DNA from: Oligoflexia bacterium | GTDB lineage: Bacteria; Bdellovibrionota; UBA1018 | Length of the DNA: 61,189 nucleotides | Assembly: GCA_903895855.1 (NCBI GenBank) | Contig: CAITVN010000221.1 | Location: 1-61,189, forward strand | Direction of reading: 5' to 3' | Shown here: positions 1-6,906 of the stretch, piece by piece | How positions within the stretch are numbered: the stretch's first letter is position 1 | Layout of the letters: each line of letters opens with the position of its first letter | Notes under the pieces: generated by a model | Databases searched by the model: none | The model's input: the letters and a program-made list of their open reading frames with translations, nothing else | What the model was told of the DNA's origin: nothing | Made by a program: the position numbers and the translations under genes

Positions 1-68
1 AGAGCATTGACAGCTTTGATTCGTAAAATTTCTTGTGCGGACTGATCAAGCGAACGTGAATCTTTCAT
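1..68 (-). CDS. IS630-like transposase, N-terminal fragment cut by window edge
   Basis: An ATG at 68 reads leftward without a stop to the window edge and gives 22 residues, beginning MKDSRSLDQSAQEILRIKAV. This resembles the usual opening of IS630-family transposases, where a short basic start and a 'RSL' motif precede the first helix of the N-terminal helix-turn-helix. Only the first helix is visible, so no catalytic DDE residues can be checked. The frame and start are seen directly. The family call is from pattern memory on very little sequence, and another small HTH protein is possible. Confidence 0.4.
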   Translation of the reverse strand, partial: MKDSRSLDQSAQEILRIKAVNA

Positions 69-199
69 GAATGCATTAGATCTCAATTAGAGACTAAAAA
101 TCAATAGAAATACGTACTATGTATTGCTCCGGTTAATAAGAGTTAAATTATCAGACGTCAAATTTCTGAGTAGTGATATTATTTTGACGATCTCTATTA

Positions 200-541
200 T
201 TATAAAGACGTGCACTTGCCATCGATGATGAGCTGTCTCACGTATCGGGCCGCTTCAACGGTTGGGTCTTGGCCGTTAAAGCCGTTAAAAGATTCAAGTG
301 TCTCGCCATCAAGTAAGACTCGGTGAGCGGTGAGTCCCATTCGTGAAGCACTAAAAATTTCAATTTTGCATTTACCGACGCCGTTTTCTTTGGCTGTCGC
401 GTACAAAGGTTGGTCATCTAATCGGGCGTAGGCATCTGCAATTGGCCCGGCCGATGCGCTTGTGCTGAGCATGAGGGCCCCTAGGCTCGTGATTAATGAT
501 GTGGCAGTCAAGGTAAACTGAGAATTGCGTGAAAATAACAT
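200..541 (-). CDS. Small exported protein of unknown function
   Basis: The ATG at 541 is preferred over an upstream in-frame one at 598, because AGGAG sits 6 bases upstream and it gives a clean signal peptide: Arg, a hydrophobic stretch, then ALMLSTSASA with likely cleavage after Ala. The mature part is about 80 residues with two cysteines (GKCKIEIF and DGKCTSL near the end), which could form a disulfide in the periplasm. I do not recognise the family. It stands alone, beside the transposase fragment on the left and a divergent hypothetical gene on the right. Confidence 0.6.
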   Translation of the reverse strand: MLFSRNSQFTLTATSLITSLGALMLSTSASAGPIADAYARLDDQPLYATAKENGVGKCKIEIFSASRMGLTAHRVLLDGETLESFNGFNGQDPTVEAARYVRQLIIDGKCTSL

Positions 542-659
542 AGGTGCTCCTATAGGGTGTGTTTGTTGATCTCTATATTGCAATGCGTTAATTGTCAAGT
601 TGAGATTGCTGCGTGTGCAGAAGCTTGCGAGAAAGTGCGAAACCCATCACAGTTTAACG

Positions 660-1004
660 ATGAGTAAATGCCCTTATACTTGGTTTAGGTCGGTTTTTAA
701 GAAAAGTGATCTCTCAGCTCATGAGAACAATCGAGGTGGCGACCAGGAAACTGATAAAGAAGCCTCTGAATTGAGAGTCCGTGTTTCAAGGCAAGGCAAC
801 ACGACGGTTGATATCGCGCTTCCTGCGAGAAGCGCGCGTTGGTTGATTTCGGTGATTCCTGATGATGTGGTTGCGAAAATCAGGCTTGAAGGCATTCCGA
901 TTGATTCGATTCAAAGTGACCTTGCTAGTTCTGCCCGCTTGTTGGTTCAACCACTCTTTTCGCTTGAAGAAACCGATCGTCAAGTTCAAGTCTGGTTAGA
1001 GTGA
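660..1004 (+). CDS. Conserved-looking hypothetical protein, SHOCT-like pattern
   Basis: The ATG at 660 gives 114 residues; an earlier in-frame start at 600 adds 20 residues of poor quality. The N-terminal third is charged and probably disordered. The C-terminal part reads as a strand (LRVRVSRQGNTTVDIALP) followed by helices with IPDDVVAKIRLEGIPIDSI. This pattern resembles small proteins with a SHOCT-like or DUF2089-like C-terminus, but the match is weak. There is no signal peptide or membrane segment, so it is probably cytoplasmic. No strong ribosome binding site was seen, and the function is unknown. Confidence 0.45.
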   Translation: MSKCPYTWFRSVFKKSDLSAHENNRGGDQETDKEASELRVRVSRQGNTTVDIALPARSARWLISVIPDDVVAKIRLEGIPIDSIQSDLASSARLLVQPLFSLEETDRQVQVWLE

Positions 1005-1053
1005 TCTGAGTCGTTCGAATGCTAGGGGTTGTTGTTGGGTCGTTACTTTTTGT

Positions 1054-1719
1054 TTATTTTTTTTCGAGAATGAGATTGAGGGCAAAAGAAGACTCGCGCA
1101 AGCGAAAGGCTTTCAGACCCTTAGATCTCAGAATGGTCACGGCCTCGGCGGCGAGTGAACAGTAACGGCCCCGGCAAAAGACATAAACGGGTTTGTTTTT
1201 CGGTAGCCCGCTCAATTGCTTTTTTAGTTCACTGAGCGGAATACTTATCGCTCCTTCAACTGGCGTGGCGCTTGAGTCTTGGCCATCTCTGACGTCAATC
1301 AAGATCGCTTTCTTATTTTCAACCAAACTTAAAACATCGCTGGCGGCCAGTTCACTCTGCAGCTCGGGGGCCGTAATGTCATTTTCTGCAAGGTCGAGTT
1401 CGGGGCGCAGGGTGTGCCCTAACTCTTGAATGAATTCCCAGATAACGAGCACTTTGTTATCTGAAATGGTGTAAATTCTTCGAACGCCATTTTTTGTTGA
1501 GTGAACAATCCCAGCCTTCGCCAAACGCTGCAGGTGTTGAGACGTGTTGGCCATGCTTTGGTTGCTCGCTTGGCTCAGTTCTTCGACGGTGTGGGGGCCC
1601 TGGGCTAAAATTTGAATGAGTAAAAGTCGACCAGGTGAGCCAATGGCCTGTGCAAGCTGACCCAAGTGTTCAAAAACCTCATTTCGAGCGGTTAAAGAAG
1701 AGCGTCGTGAATCAGCCAT
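1054..1719 (-). CDS. ArsR-family repressor fused to a rhodanese domain
   Basis: The N-terminal ~100 residues form an ArsR/SmtB winged helix (SPGRLLLIQIL, then SNQSMANTSQHLQRLAKAGIV as recognition region). The C-terminal ~110 residues form a rhodanese domain (LIDVRDG, VEGAISIPLSEL) with active loop CRGRYCS. The only two cysteines of the protein are in this loop, so sulfur sensing, if any, probably occurs in the rhodanese part and not in the DNA-binding part. The start at 1719 is chosen because an earlier in-frame ATG at 1797 would place the promoter and an operator inside the gene. It faces the thioredoxin operon across two identical operators and so probably represses both itself and that operon in response to reactive sulfur. 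Residue content is seen; ligand and role are inferred. Confidence 0.85.
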   Translation of the reverse strand: MADSRRSSLTARNEVFEHLGQLAQAIGSPGRLLLIQILAQGPHTVEELSQASNQSMANTSQHLQRLAKAGIVHSTKNGVRRIYTISDNKVLVIWEFIQELGHTLRPELDLAENDITAPELQSELAASDVLSLVENKKAILIDVRDGQDSSATPVEGAISIPLSELKKQLSGLPKNKPVYVFCRGRYCSLAAEAVTILRSKGLKAFRLRESSFALNLILEKK

Positions 1720-1728
1720 GTGGTTATT

Positions 1729-1748
1729 ATTCAATAGATTAATTGAAT
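1729..1748. promoter_or_regulatory. Operator 1, ATTCAAT-N6-ATTGAAT
   Basis: A perfect 7-bp inverted repeat with a 6-base spacer. It lies over the predicted leftward promoter: -35 TTGACT at 1754-1749, a 17-base spacer, and -10 AATAAT at 1731-1726. The transcription start would be close to 1719, the ATG of the ArsR-rhodanese gene, so this mRNA may be leaderless. A bound ArsR dimer here would block its own promoter. Confidence 0.75.
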
Positions 1749-1787
1749 AGTCAATTTTGAAGCGTGAGATTGAGTTTTTTCTTGCAT

Positions 1788-1807
1788 ATTCAATCATTCT
1801 ATTGAAT
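1788..1807. promoter_or_regulatory. Operator 2, identical half-sites, in front of the thioredoxin operon
   Basis: The same ATTCAAT-N6-ATTGAAT palindrome as operator 1, with its start 59 bp to the right. It occupies the spacer between a rightward -35-like TTGCAT (1783-1788) and -10-like AATAAT (1805-1810). The thioredoxin Shine-Dalgarno AAGGAG follows at 1818-1823. The arrangement mirrors operator 1, with the -10 overlapping the outer half-site. Confidence 0.75.
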
Positions 1808-1828
1808 AATAGATTGTAAGGAGACTTT

Positions 1829-2221
1829 ATGGCGACATTAAATTTAACCAGTCAGAATATTGAAGCGACTTTAAAGAAAGATGGAATTGTTCTTTTAGAT
1901 TTTTGGGCTAGCTGGTGTGGGCCTTGTAGAATGTTTGGGCCTGTCTTCGAGAAAGCTTCAGAGAAACACGTAGATGTCGTTTTTGGGAAAATCGACACAG
2001 AGAATGAGCAAGATCTTGGAGCCGAGTTCCAAATTCGTTCGATTCCGACTCTGATGGCCTTTAGAAATGGAGTGTTGTTGTTTTCTCAGGCCGGGGCGCT
2101 CCCCGAAAAAGCGCTTGATGAGTTAATTGGCAAAATAAAAGAACTAGACATGCAGAAAGTAAAAGAAGAAATTGTAAAAAATAGTCAAAAAGGAGAAAGC
2201 AATGAGTACGCAACTAATTAA
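1829..2221 (+). CDS. trxA: Thioredoxin
   Basis: A thioredoxin fold with active site WCGPC (W29, C30, C33), the FWASWCGPCR context, and cis-Pro in IRSIPTLM. Family members are about 105 residues; this one is 130, the extra being a charged helical tail (about 105-130, KELDMQKVKEEIVK) that overlaps the next gene by 20 bases. It has no signal peptide and is cytoplasmic. It is the first gene of an operon with a single-domain rhodanese and a DUF2892 membrane protein, behind an ArsR operator. The likely role is reduction of persulfides or thiosulfate sulfur carried by the rhodanese, not general disulfide reduction. The reaction type is known for the family; the sulfur role is inferred. Confidence 0.88.
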   Translation: MATLNLTSQNIEATLKKDGIVLLDFWASWCGPCRMFGPVFEKASEKHVDVVFGKIDTENEQDLGAEFQIRSIPTLMAFRNGVLLFSQAGALPEKALDELIGKIKELDMQKVKEEIVKNSQKGESNEYATN

Positions 2222-2471
2222 CTTAATCAAGAACGGCGCAACGATTATTGATGTGAGAACGCCCGGCGAATTTGCCGAGGGTTGTAATCCGAAAAGCATC
2301 AATATTCCCCTTGATGTGTTTCCCCAAAAGTTAGCGACTCTTGCTCCTGATAGGAACTACGTACTTTGCTGTGCGTCGGGGGGGCGAAGTCAAATGGCCG
2401 CTTCTCTGATGAAAGGTGGTGGGTTCAAGGTTGTGGTTAACGCCGGACCCTGGCAGAATACTTTGGTTTGA
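2202..2471 (+). CDS. Single-domain rhodanese (sulfurtransferase)
   Basis: An 89-residue protein with the complete rhodanese signature: IIDVRTPGEFAEG near the N-terminus and active-site loop CASGGRS after YVLC, with the catalytic Cys in the usual place. It is a PspE/GlpE-sized enzyme that moves sulfane sulfur from thiosulfate or persulfide to a thiol acceptor. There is no signal peptide, so it is cytoplasmic. A strong AGGAG at 2191-2195 supports the ATG, which lies inside the 3' end of trxA, so the two are translationally coupled. A natural acceptor or reductant is the thioredoxin encoded just upstream. Confidence 0.88.
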   Translation: MSTQLINLIKNGATIIDVRTPGEFAEGCNPKSINIPLDVFPQKLATLAPDRNYVLCCASGGRSQMAASLMKGGGFKVVVNAGPWQNTLV

Positions 2472-2525
2472 GTTTGCTAATGGCCTTGAGATGGCATTGA
2501 CTATAAAAAGAGATGAGAGGTTTTT

Positions 2526-2723
2526 ATGAAAAAGAATGTTGGGAAAATTGATCGGATTGCAAGAGTGGTGATGGGATTGGGAGTTTTGAGCTTAACCGTG
2601 ATTGGGCCTCAAACGCCGTGGGGGTTTTTAGGAATCATTCCAATCGCAACCGCGGCAATGGGGTTTTGCCCTTTGTATCCACTTTTCGGCATGAATACCT
2701 GTGCGAAAGTTGAAAAAGAGTGA
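2526..2723 (+). CDS. DUF2892 inner-membrane protein
   Basis: A 65-residue protein with the DUF2892 pattern: KNVGKIDRIARVVMGL, two hydrophobic helices (VVMGLGVLSLTVIG and FLGIIPIATAAMGF), then FCPLYPLFGMNTC. In proteins such as E. coli YgaP this membrane part is fused to a rhodanese domain; here the rhodanese is the preceding separate gene, which supports a joint role at the inner membrane. The two cysteines near the C-terminus are typical of the family. Shine-Dalgarno GAGAGG precedes the ATG closely. Its molecular function is not established. Confidence 0.85.
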   Translation: MKKNVGKIDRIARVVMGLGVLSLTVIGPQTPWGFLGIIPIATAAMGFCPLYPLFGMNTCAKVEKE

Positions 2724-2754
2724 GTTGCCTGCCTCTACAGAAGGCGCGTTATGT

Positions 2755-2771
2755 CCGTTAGTTTTTAACGG
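2755..2771. terminator. Possible bidirectional terminator
   Basis: A 6-bp hairpin CCGTTA-GTTTT-TAACGG between the converging DUF2892 and chemoreceptor genes. It is followed on the plus strand by a T-rich stretch (ACTTTATTTTT). The stem is short, so this is a weak call. Confidence 0.4.
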
Positions 2772-4235
2772 TTAGACTTTATTTTTCAGTGCTCGAATGA
2801 GTGAGACGGTTTTTTCCGAGATGACAGAATAATGCCCCGAGGGTTCTAGAATAGCTGCCGCGGTCGATTTTTTTCCTTCTGAGATTAGAGAGATCACTTT
2901 CGCGGCCGTGCTGTGAAAATCAGCGTGCGAATGTTTCAATGTTGGAAATTCAGAGTGGTGTTGGTGATGGGCCCCGTCGCCGTAAATCCATTTTCCAAGG
3001 GCGCACGCATTGTCGACTCCTACTTTTGCCGAATCAAGAGACCCGTCGGGATTTTGTAGGTAACGACTGAGTTTCATTTTCCAGTCTATGTGAGCGGCGA
3101 TCGCGGCATCAAAGTCGAATGGCTTCGTGTCGACTTTGAGTGTTACGCCGTGCTTGGCAGACATTGTCACTAGGTGAGAATTTTGGGTTTCTGATTGGTT
3201 TGAGAGTTCTAATGCAAATTTTAGTGTTTTCGCGGATGCCTCTGAAAGTTCGCCCGAGGTGTTTTGGAGCAGATTGATTCCTCTGGTGATCTCTTTGACT
3301 CCGATATCTTGCTGCTCTGAAGCAAGTGAAATTTCGCTCGTCATGGAAGTGACTTCTTCTACCTCGGTGACGATTCGATCGAAGACTCTCGAACACGTTT
3401 CACCGCTCTCGAGACCGGCTTGAACGTCGTTTTTGGTTTGATTCATTAGCCCGCTTAGTTCGTTTTTCATGTCTGCAATCAATTGGGTAGTTTGAGTCAG
3501 GTTTTTGTCGAGGATGTGATCGATTTCTTTAGAGGCTGTGCCGCTATTGAGCGCTAGGTTTGACATTTCTTCTGCAACCACGGCAAACCCTTTGCCAGCA
3601 TCACCGGCCCTAGCTGCCTCTACCGAGGCGTTAAATGAGAGTAGTTTGGTTTGAAAGACGATGTCGTTGATGAGGGCAGCTTTTGACTTAATTTCTTTCA
3701 TGGATTGAGTGATGGTTTCCAATTTTTGAAGGCTGTCTTGCACTGAAGTGAGTAATTTTCCCGAGCCGTCGCTGACGTTGTTGATGTTGGTGACCACCTC
3801 TGAAAGCGCTGCTCGGCCTTCTTGTACTGTTGTTTTGGCACGTGTTGCAGTCACGGCAAGTGAAGACGAGTGTTGGGCTGTTTTCGAAAGCATCGTTGAA
3901 ATTTCTTCTAGTGCTGATGAGGAGGTGCTTACGGCCGAATATTCAGTGGCTACAACTTTCTTTAGTGATTCGCTCATAGCGTAAAGATCTCGCGAATTTT
4001 CAAGGATTCCTCGAAACCCTGCTGCAAATTCGGCTAACTCCTCGGATAGGGTGTCTTTCTGAAAAACGGCATTTAGCCCACCTTTTTTGAGTAAAGTCGT
4101 GATGATGCCCAGTGCGATGAGTAGTCCACCAACAGTTACCATTAGGTGACCCTGGGTGAATCCGAAATAAAGGGTAATTCCAGCGCCCGTGGTAGTGAAA
4201 ACTAGCGATATTAATTTCTGTAGGTGTTCATTCAT
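2772..4235 (-). CDS. Methyl-accepting chemotaxis protein with C-terminal CZB zinc-binding domain
   Basis: Two closely spaced hydrophobic helices at the N-terminus (LISLVFTTTGAGITLYFGF and LMVTVGGLLIALGIITTLL) leave almost no periplasmic domain. A long coiled-coil signalling domain follows, with hairpin tip VFQTKLLSFNASVEAARAG and GKGFAVVAEEMSNLA. The last ~120 residues are a CZB domain with the expected zinc ligands: His in HIDWK, Cys in CALGKW, and two His in HSHADFH. CZB domains bind zinc and in known proteins sense zinc or oxidants such as HOCl. Since it sits between two sulfur gene clusters, a role in redox or sulfur taxis is plausible but inferred. The ATG at 4235 is preferred over an upstream TTG at 4271. 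Confidence 0.85.
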   Translation of the reverse strand: MNEHLQKLISLVFTTTGAGITLYFGFTQGHLMVTVGGLLIALGIITTLLKKGGLNAVFQKDTLSEELAEFAAGFRGILENSRDLYAMSESLKKVVATEYSAVSTSSSALEEISTMLSKTAQHSSSLAVTATRAKTTVQEGRAALSEVVTNINNVSDGSGKLLTSVQDSLQKLETITQSMKEIKSKAALINDIVFQTKLLSFNASVEAARAGDAGKGFAVVAEEMSNLALNSGTASKEIDHILDKNLTQTTQLIADMKNELSGLMNQTKNDVQAGLESGETCSRVFDRIVTEVEEVTSMTSEISLASEQQDIGVKEITRGINLLQNTSGELSEASAKTLKFALELSNQSETQNSHLVTMSAKHGVTLKVDTKPFDFDAAIAAHIDWKMKLSRYLQNPDGSLDSAKVGVDNACALGKWIYGDGAHHQHHSEFPTLKHSHADFHSTAAKVISLISEGKKSTAAAILEPSGHYSVISEKTVSLIRALKNKV

Positions 4236-4398
4236 GATTATGATTTTCGGTCGGTTTGGCCCAAAGTTCAAGGGCTATGGTTACTTTGAGTCGAGAAGTC
4301 TCAATTTCTTTTGTTTACCCTCAGGTTTTTTAAAAATGTGCTGTCGGGTTAAAGACAATTTTATTGATCCCTCGGCGAATCTGACTTAGGTTTTTATG

Positions 4399-4420
4399 TA
4401 TATAGTGAAAACACTATATA
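4399..4420. promoter_or_regulatory. Perfect palindrome, likely ArsR operator
   Basis: TATATAGTG-AAAA-CACTATATA, two perfect 9-bp arms with a 4-base spacer. It lies just upstream of the ArsR gene and on top of the longest possible start codon (4396), which argues for a start further downstream. Its sequence is unrelated to the operators at 1729 and 1788, so the two ArsR proteins should have separate regulons. Confidence 0.7.
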
Positions 4421-4446
4421 GAGACGACTCTTCGGTGGGGTATCGA

Positions 4447-4767
4447 TTGAAGCACAGAAAACTGAATCAACAAAAAGCAGTAAAAATGGCGCAAGTGATG
4501 CGGGCAGTGGCACATCCGACTCGCTTAAGAATTTTAGCTAGACTTTGCCAGGCCGAATCGACGGTCAATCAAATAACCGAATCGCTCGGAGTCTTGCAGG
4601 CGATTGTCTCTCAGCAACTCAAAATTTTGCGAACACGGGGCCTGGTGAAGGTAAAAAGACGGGGGCTTTATGCTCATTACAGTATTGCAAAACCAGAGTT
4701 GAGGTCACTGCTTTGTTGTGTTGAAAAATGTGGAACCCCGGGTGTTAGAAAACGAGGCGCAAACTAA
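4447..4767 (+). CDS. ArsR/SmtB-family regulator of the sulfur-respiration operon
   Basis: A winged-helix protein with MRAVAHPTRLRILARL, ITESLGVLQAIVSQQLKILRTRGLV and the wing VKRRGLYAHYSI. I place the start at TTG 4447, which follows GGTGGGG, because upstream codons overlap the palindrome at 4399-4420; ATG 4486 is the other candidate. Cysteines lie in the second helix (LARLCQ) and in the last helix (LLCCVEKC). A Cys in each of these helices is what persulfide sensors of the BigR/SqrR type use, although the first Cys here is about one helical turn from the usual place. The stop overlaps the next gene's ATG (TAATG), so it is co-transcribed with the cytochromes. Sensing of reactive sulfur is inferred. 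Confidence 0.78.
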   Translation: MKHRKLNQQKAVKMAQVMRAVAHPTRLRILARLCQAESTVNQITESLGVLQAIVSQQLKILRTRGLVKVKRRGLYAHYSIAKPELRSLLCCVEKCGTPGVRKRGAN

Positions 4768-6260
4768 TGGCTTTAAAAAAGAGTGGGTTATTAAGGCGTG
4801 GTTACTTTAGAAGAGGTTTTTCATTAAACAGTGAAAAGGTCAGTTTTGTTTTTACCTTTGTACTGATTGCACTCTCTTTGGTTGTTTTGAGTTCTTGCCA
4901 AAAAGTGAGTGAAGTGAAGGGGGGGCGCCCGACCGCGATTAATCCGATCAAGGGTCGAACGCTCCCGCATTTAGATCACAGTGCTTTTTTTAAAAAAGAG
5001 ATCACTGTACCTCAAGAAGTCACCAAAGCCTGTTTAAAGTGTCATCCGAAATCTGCAGAGCAAGTCATGCACACCGCTCACTGGACCTGGCTCAGTGGTG
5101 ATGTCACCCGTGAAGGTAAGTTGGTTCGCACGGGCAAGAAAAATCTCATTAATAATTTCTGTATCAGCGTGACGGGTAACTGGCCATCGTGTGTGACTTG
5201 TCATGCGGGTTATGGCTGGACCGATCAGAAGTTTGATTTTTCTCAGTCAGAAAATGTTGACTGCCTGGTTTGTCATGATGGCTCGGGTTCGTATTCAAAG
5301 GGTAAGGGTGGGCTACCGAAGCCTAGTGTGAACCTTGCGACGGTGGCCGGAAGTGTGAGGCGCCCTGCTCGTGAGAACTGCGGAATTTGTCATTTCAACG
5401 GCGGCGGTGGAATGGGCGTGAAGCACGGCGATCTTGACGACTCATTGCTGAACCCAAATGAGTCACTTGACATACACATGGGTAAGCTCAATTTTCAGTG
5501 TGTCGATTGTCATAAAACTAAAGAGCATTTTGTGCCCGGTAAGGTCAACGCTACCTATACTGATGCGACTCGAGCTGAGCGCTTTGATTGTACGAATTGC
5601 CACACGGCGACGCCGCACAGTGATGCGCGCCTCAATCAGCACGCTGAGAGAATCGCTTGTCAGACGTGTCACATTCCTGCGTTCGCGCGAAAGGTGCCTA
5701 CGAAAATGAAGTGGGACTGGTCGCAAGCAGGTGATGCCAAGCGCAAAGATGATCCGCATGAGTATTTGAAAATTAAAGGTGAATTCAAATACGAAAGTGA
5801 CGTGAAGCCCGAGTACGCTTGGTATAACGGAAAAATGGATCGCTACATTACCGGTGATAAACTGAGTTCGTTGACTGATCAAGCCATTAATCAACCGTTG
5901 GGCTCAAAACTCGATAAAACCGCAAAAATTTGGCCATTCAAAGTGCACCGAGCAAAGCAGATTTTTGATCCGATCAATAAAATACTGATCCCTCCGGTGA
6001 CGAGTGGTGAAGGCGGGTATTGGTCAAAATTTGATTGGCAGTTTGCAGCTAAAAAAGGCGCCGAGATTGCGGGCTTGCCCTATAGCGGAAAATACGATTT
6101 CGTTACCACTCACATGTACTGGCCGATTACCCACATGACGGCTCCAGCAGCTGGGGCTCTTAAGTGCGTTCAATGTCACTCAGTGAAGGCCAGTGAAAGT
6201 CAACTAGATTGGAAAGCTTTGGGATACGAGCGCGACCCCGTCGGAGGAAAATCAAAATGA
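4767..6260 (+). CDS. Octaheme c-type cytochrome, tetrathionate-reductase family lipoprotein
   Basis: The N-terminus has a hydrophobic stretch ending in lipobox LSSC with Cys 44, followed by Gln, so it is a probable lipoprotein facing the periplasm. Eight CXXCH motifs start at residues 89, 142, 166, 205, 245, 275, 298 and 467; the long gap before the last is characteristic. The segment following the first heme (EQVMHTAHWTW) matches the octaheme tetrathionate reductase (Otr) family. Otr of Shewanella reduces tetrathionate and also nitrite and hydroxylamine in vitro, so the true substrate is open. It is followed by YeeE/YedE transporters and a quinol-oxidising cytochrome, which fits terminal reduction of a sulfur oxyanion. 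An extra Cys 132 is not in a heme motif. Confidence 0.85.
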   Translation: MALKKSGLLRRGYFRRGFSLNSEKVSFVFTFVLIALSLVVLSSCQKVSEVKGGRPTAINPIKGRTLPHLDHSAFFKKEITVPQEVTKACLKCHPKSAEQVMHTAHWTWLSGDVTREGKLVRTGKKNLINNFCISVTGNWPSCVTCHAGYGWTDQKFDFSQSENVDCLVCHDGSGSYSKGKGGLPKPSVNLATVAGSVRRPARENCGICHFNGGGGMGVKHGDLDDSLLNPNESLDIHMGKLNFQCVDCHKTKEHFVPGKVNATYTDATRAERFDCTNCHTATPHSDARLNQHAERIACQTCHIPAFARKVPTKMKWDWSQAGDAKRKDDPHEYLKIKGEFKYESDVKPEYAWYNGKMDRYITGDKLSSLTDQAINQPLGSKLDKTAKIWPFKVHRAKQIFDPINKILIPPVTSGEGGYWSKFDWQFAAKKGAEIAGLPYSGKYDFVTTHMYWPITHMTAPAAGALKCVQCHSVKASESQLDWKALGYERDPVGGKSK

Positions 6261-6808
6261 GTCAACTGAATAAACTGCGATTCAAATTGCCAGCTAGAGA
6301 ATTGAAAGGGTTCGTAAACCCTTACGTTGCCGGAACGTTTCTGGGGTTCGTTTTGTTCGGGGCTTTTGCGCTCACTCACGGTGGGCTCGGGGCTTCGGGT
6401 GCCATTAGTCGACTTCAAGTGGCTACGGTTGATTTGTTTTTTCCGGCTCACGTTGATCAAGTGGGTTACTTTGCAGCAGTTGCCGGTGGAGCAAAAAGCG
6501 CACTCGATCATTCGAGTGTGATGTTGTTCTTGGGTACGATTGCAGGCGGAATGTTTTCGGCTTGGTTGAATGGGCGACTCAAATTTGAAATTTACAAAGG
6601 GCCGAGAATCACGAACCGACAGCGATTAGTGTTTGCCGTCTTAGGCGGTGCGATCATGGGGTATGGTGCCCGTTTTGCTCGTGGCTGCACCTCGGGGCAG
6701 GCTCTGAGTGGTGGCGCAGTTCTTTCGGCCGGAAGCTGGGCGTTCATGTTCAGTGTTTTTATAGGCGGTTATCTTTTTGCTTATTTTGTTAGAAAACTTT
6801 GGACCTAA
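6257..6808 (+). CDS. YeeE/YedE-family membrane protein (first half-transporter)
   Basis: About 183 residues with four or five hydrophobic segments. It has the family hallmark GCTSGQALSGGAVLSAGSW (residues about 150-170), whose Cys is used in thiosulfate transporters such as TsuA to pass the substrate. Classic TsuA is a single protein of about 350 residues with two such halves; here the second half is the next gene. The start ATG overlaps the preceding stop (ATGA), with GGAGG just upstream at 6243-6247. The likely role is moving thiosulfate or another sulfur species across the inner membrane alongside the reductase; the exact substrate is inferred. Confidence 0.82.
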   Translation: MSQLNKLRFKLPARELKGFVNPYVAGTFLGFVLFGAFALTHGGLGASGAISRLQVATVDLFFPAHVDQVGYFAAVAGGAKSALDHSSVMLFLGTIAGGMFSAWLNGRLKFEIYKGPRITNRQRLVFAVLGGAIMGYGARFARGCTSGQALSGGAVLSAGSWAFMFSVFIGGYLFAYFVRKLWT

Positions 6809-6820
6809 TTCAGGCGCAGT

Positions 6821-6863
6821 GTGGGCTAGAACCCACGGTGCTTTCGCGGGCCCTCGCGGGCAC
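6821..6863. other. Two small hairpins between the YeeE genes
   Basis: GTGGG-CTAGAA-CCCAC at 6821-6836, then an imperfect GC-rich hairpin GTGC..CGCG..CGCG..GCAC at 6838-6863. No T-tract follows, so they are not convincing terminators. They could tune the relative level of the downstream genes or protect an mRNA end. Confidence 0.35.
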
Positions 6864-6906
6864 TAACGAGATAGAATTGATGAGAGAGAATTGAGAGGAA
6901 ACTAAA

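Noticed and set aside
69..199. Short palindrome-like ATAC..GTAT near 112-126 as an insertion-sequence end
   Set aside because: Too short and without a partner end in the window; no duplication can be tested.
1054..1797. Longer form of the ArsR-rhodanese gene starting at 1797
   Set aside because: It would place the leftward promoter and operator 1 inside the coding region and overlap operator 2; the extra 26 residues look unlike protein.
6821..6863. Hairpins after the first YeeE gene as a terminator
   Set aside because: No T-tract follows, and the downstream gene belongs to the same functional operon; kept only as a structural note.
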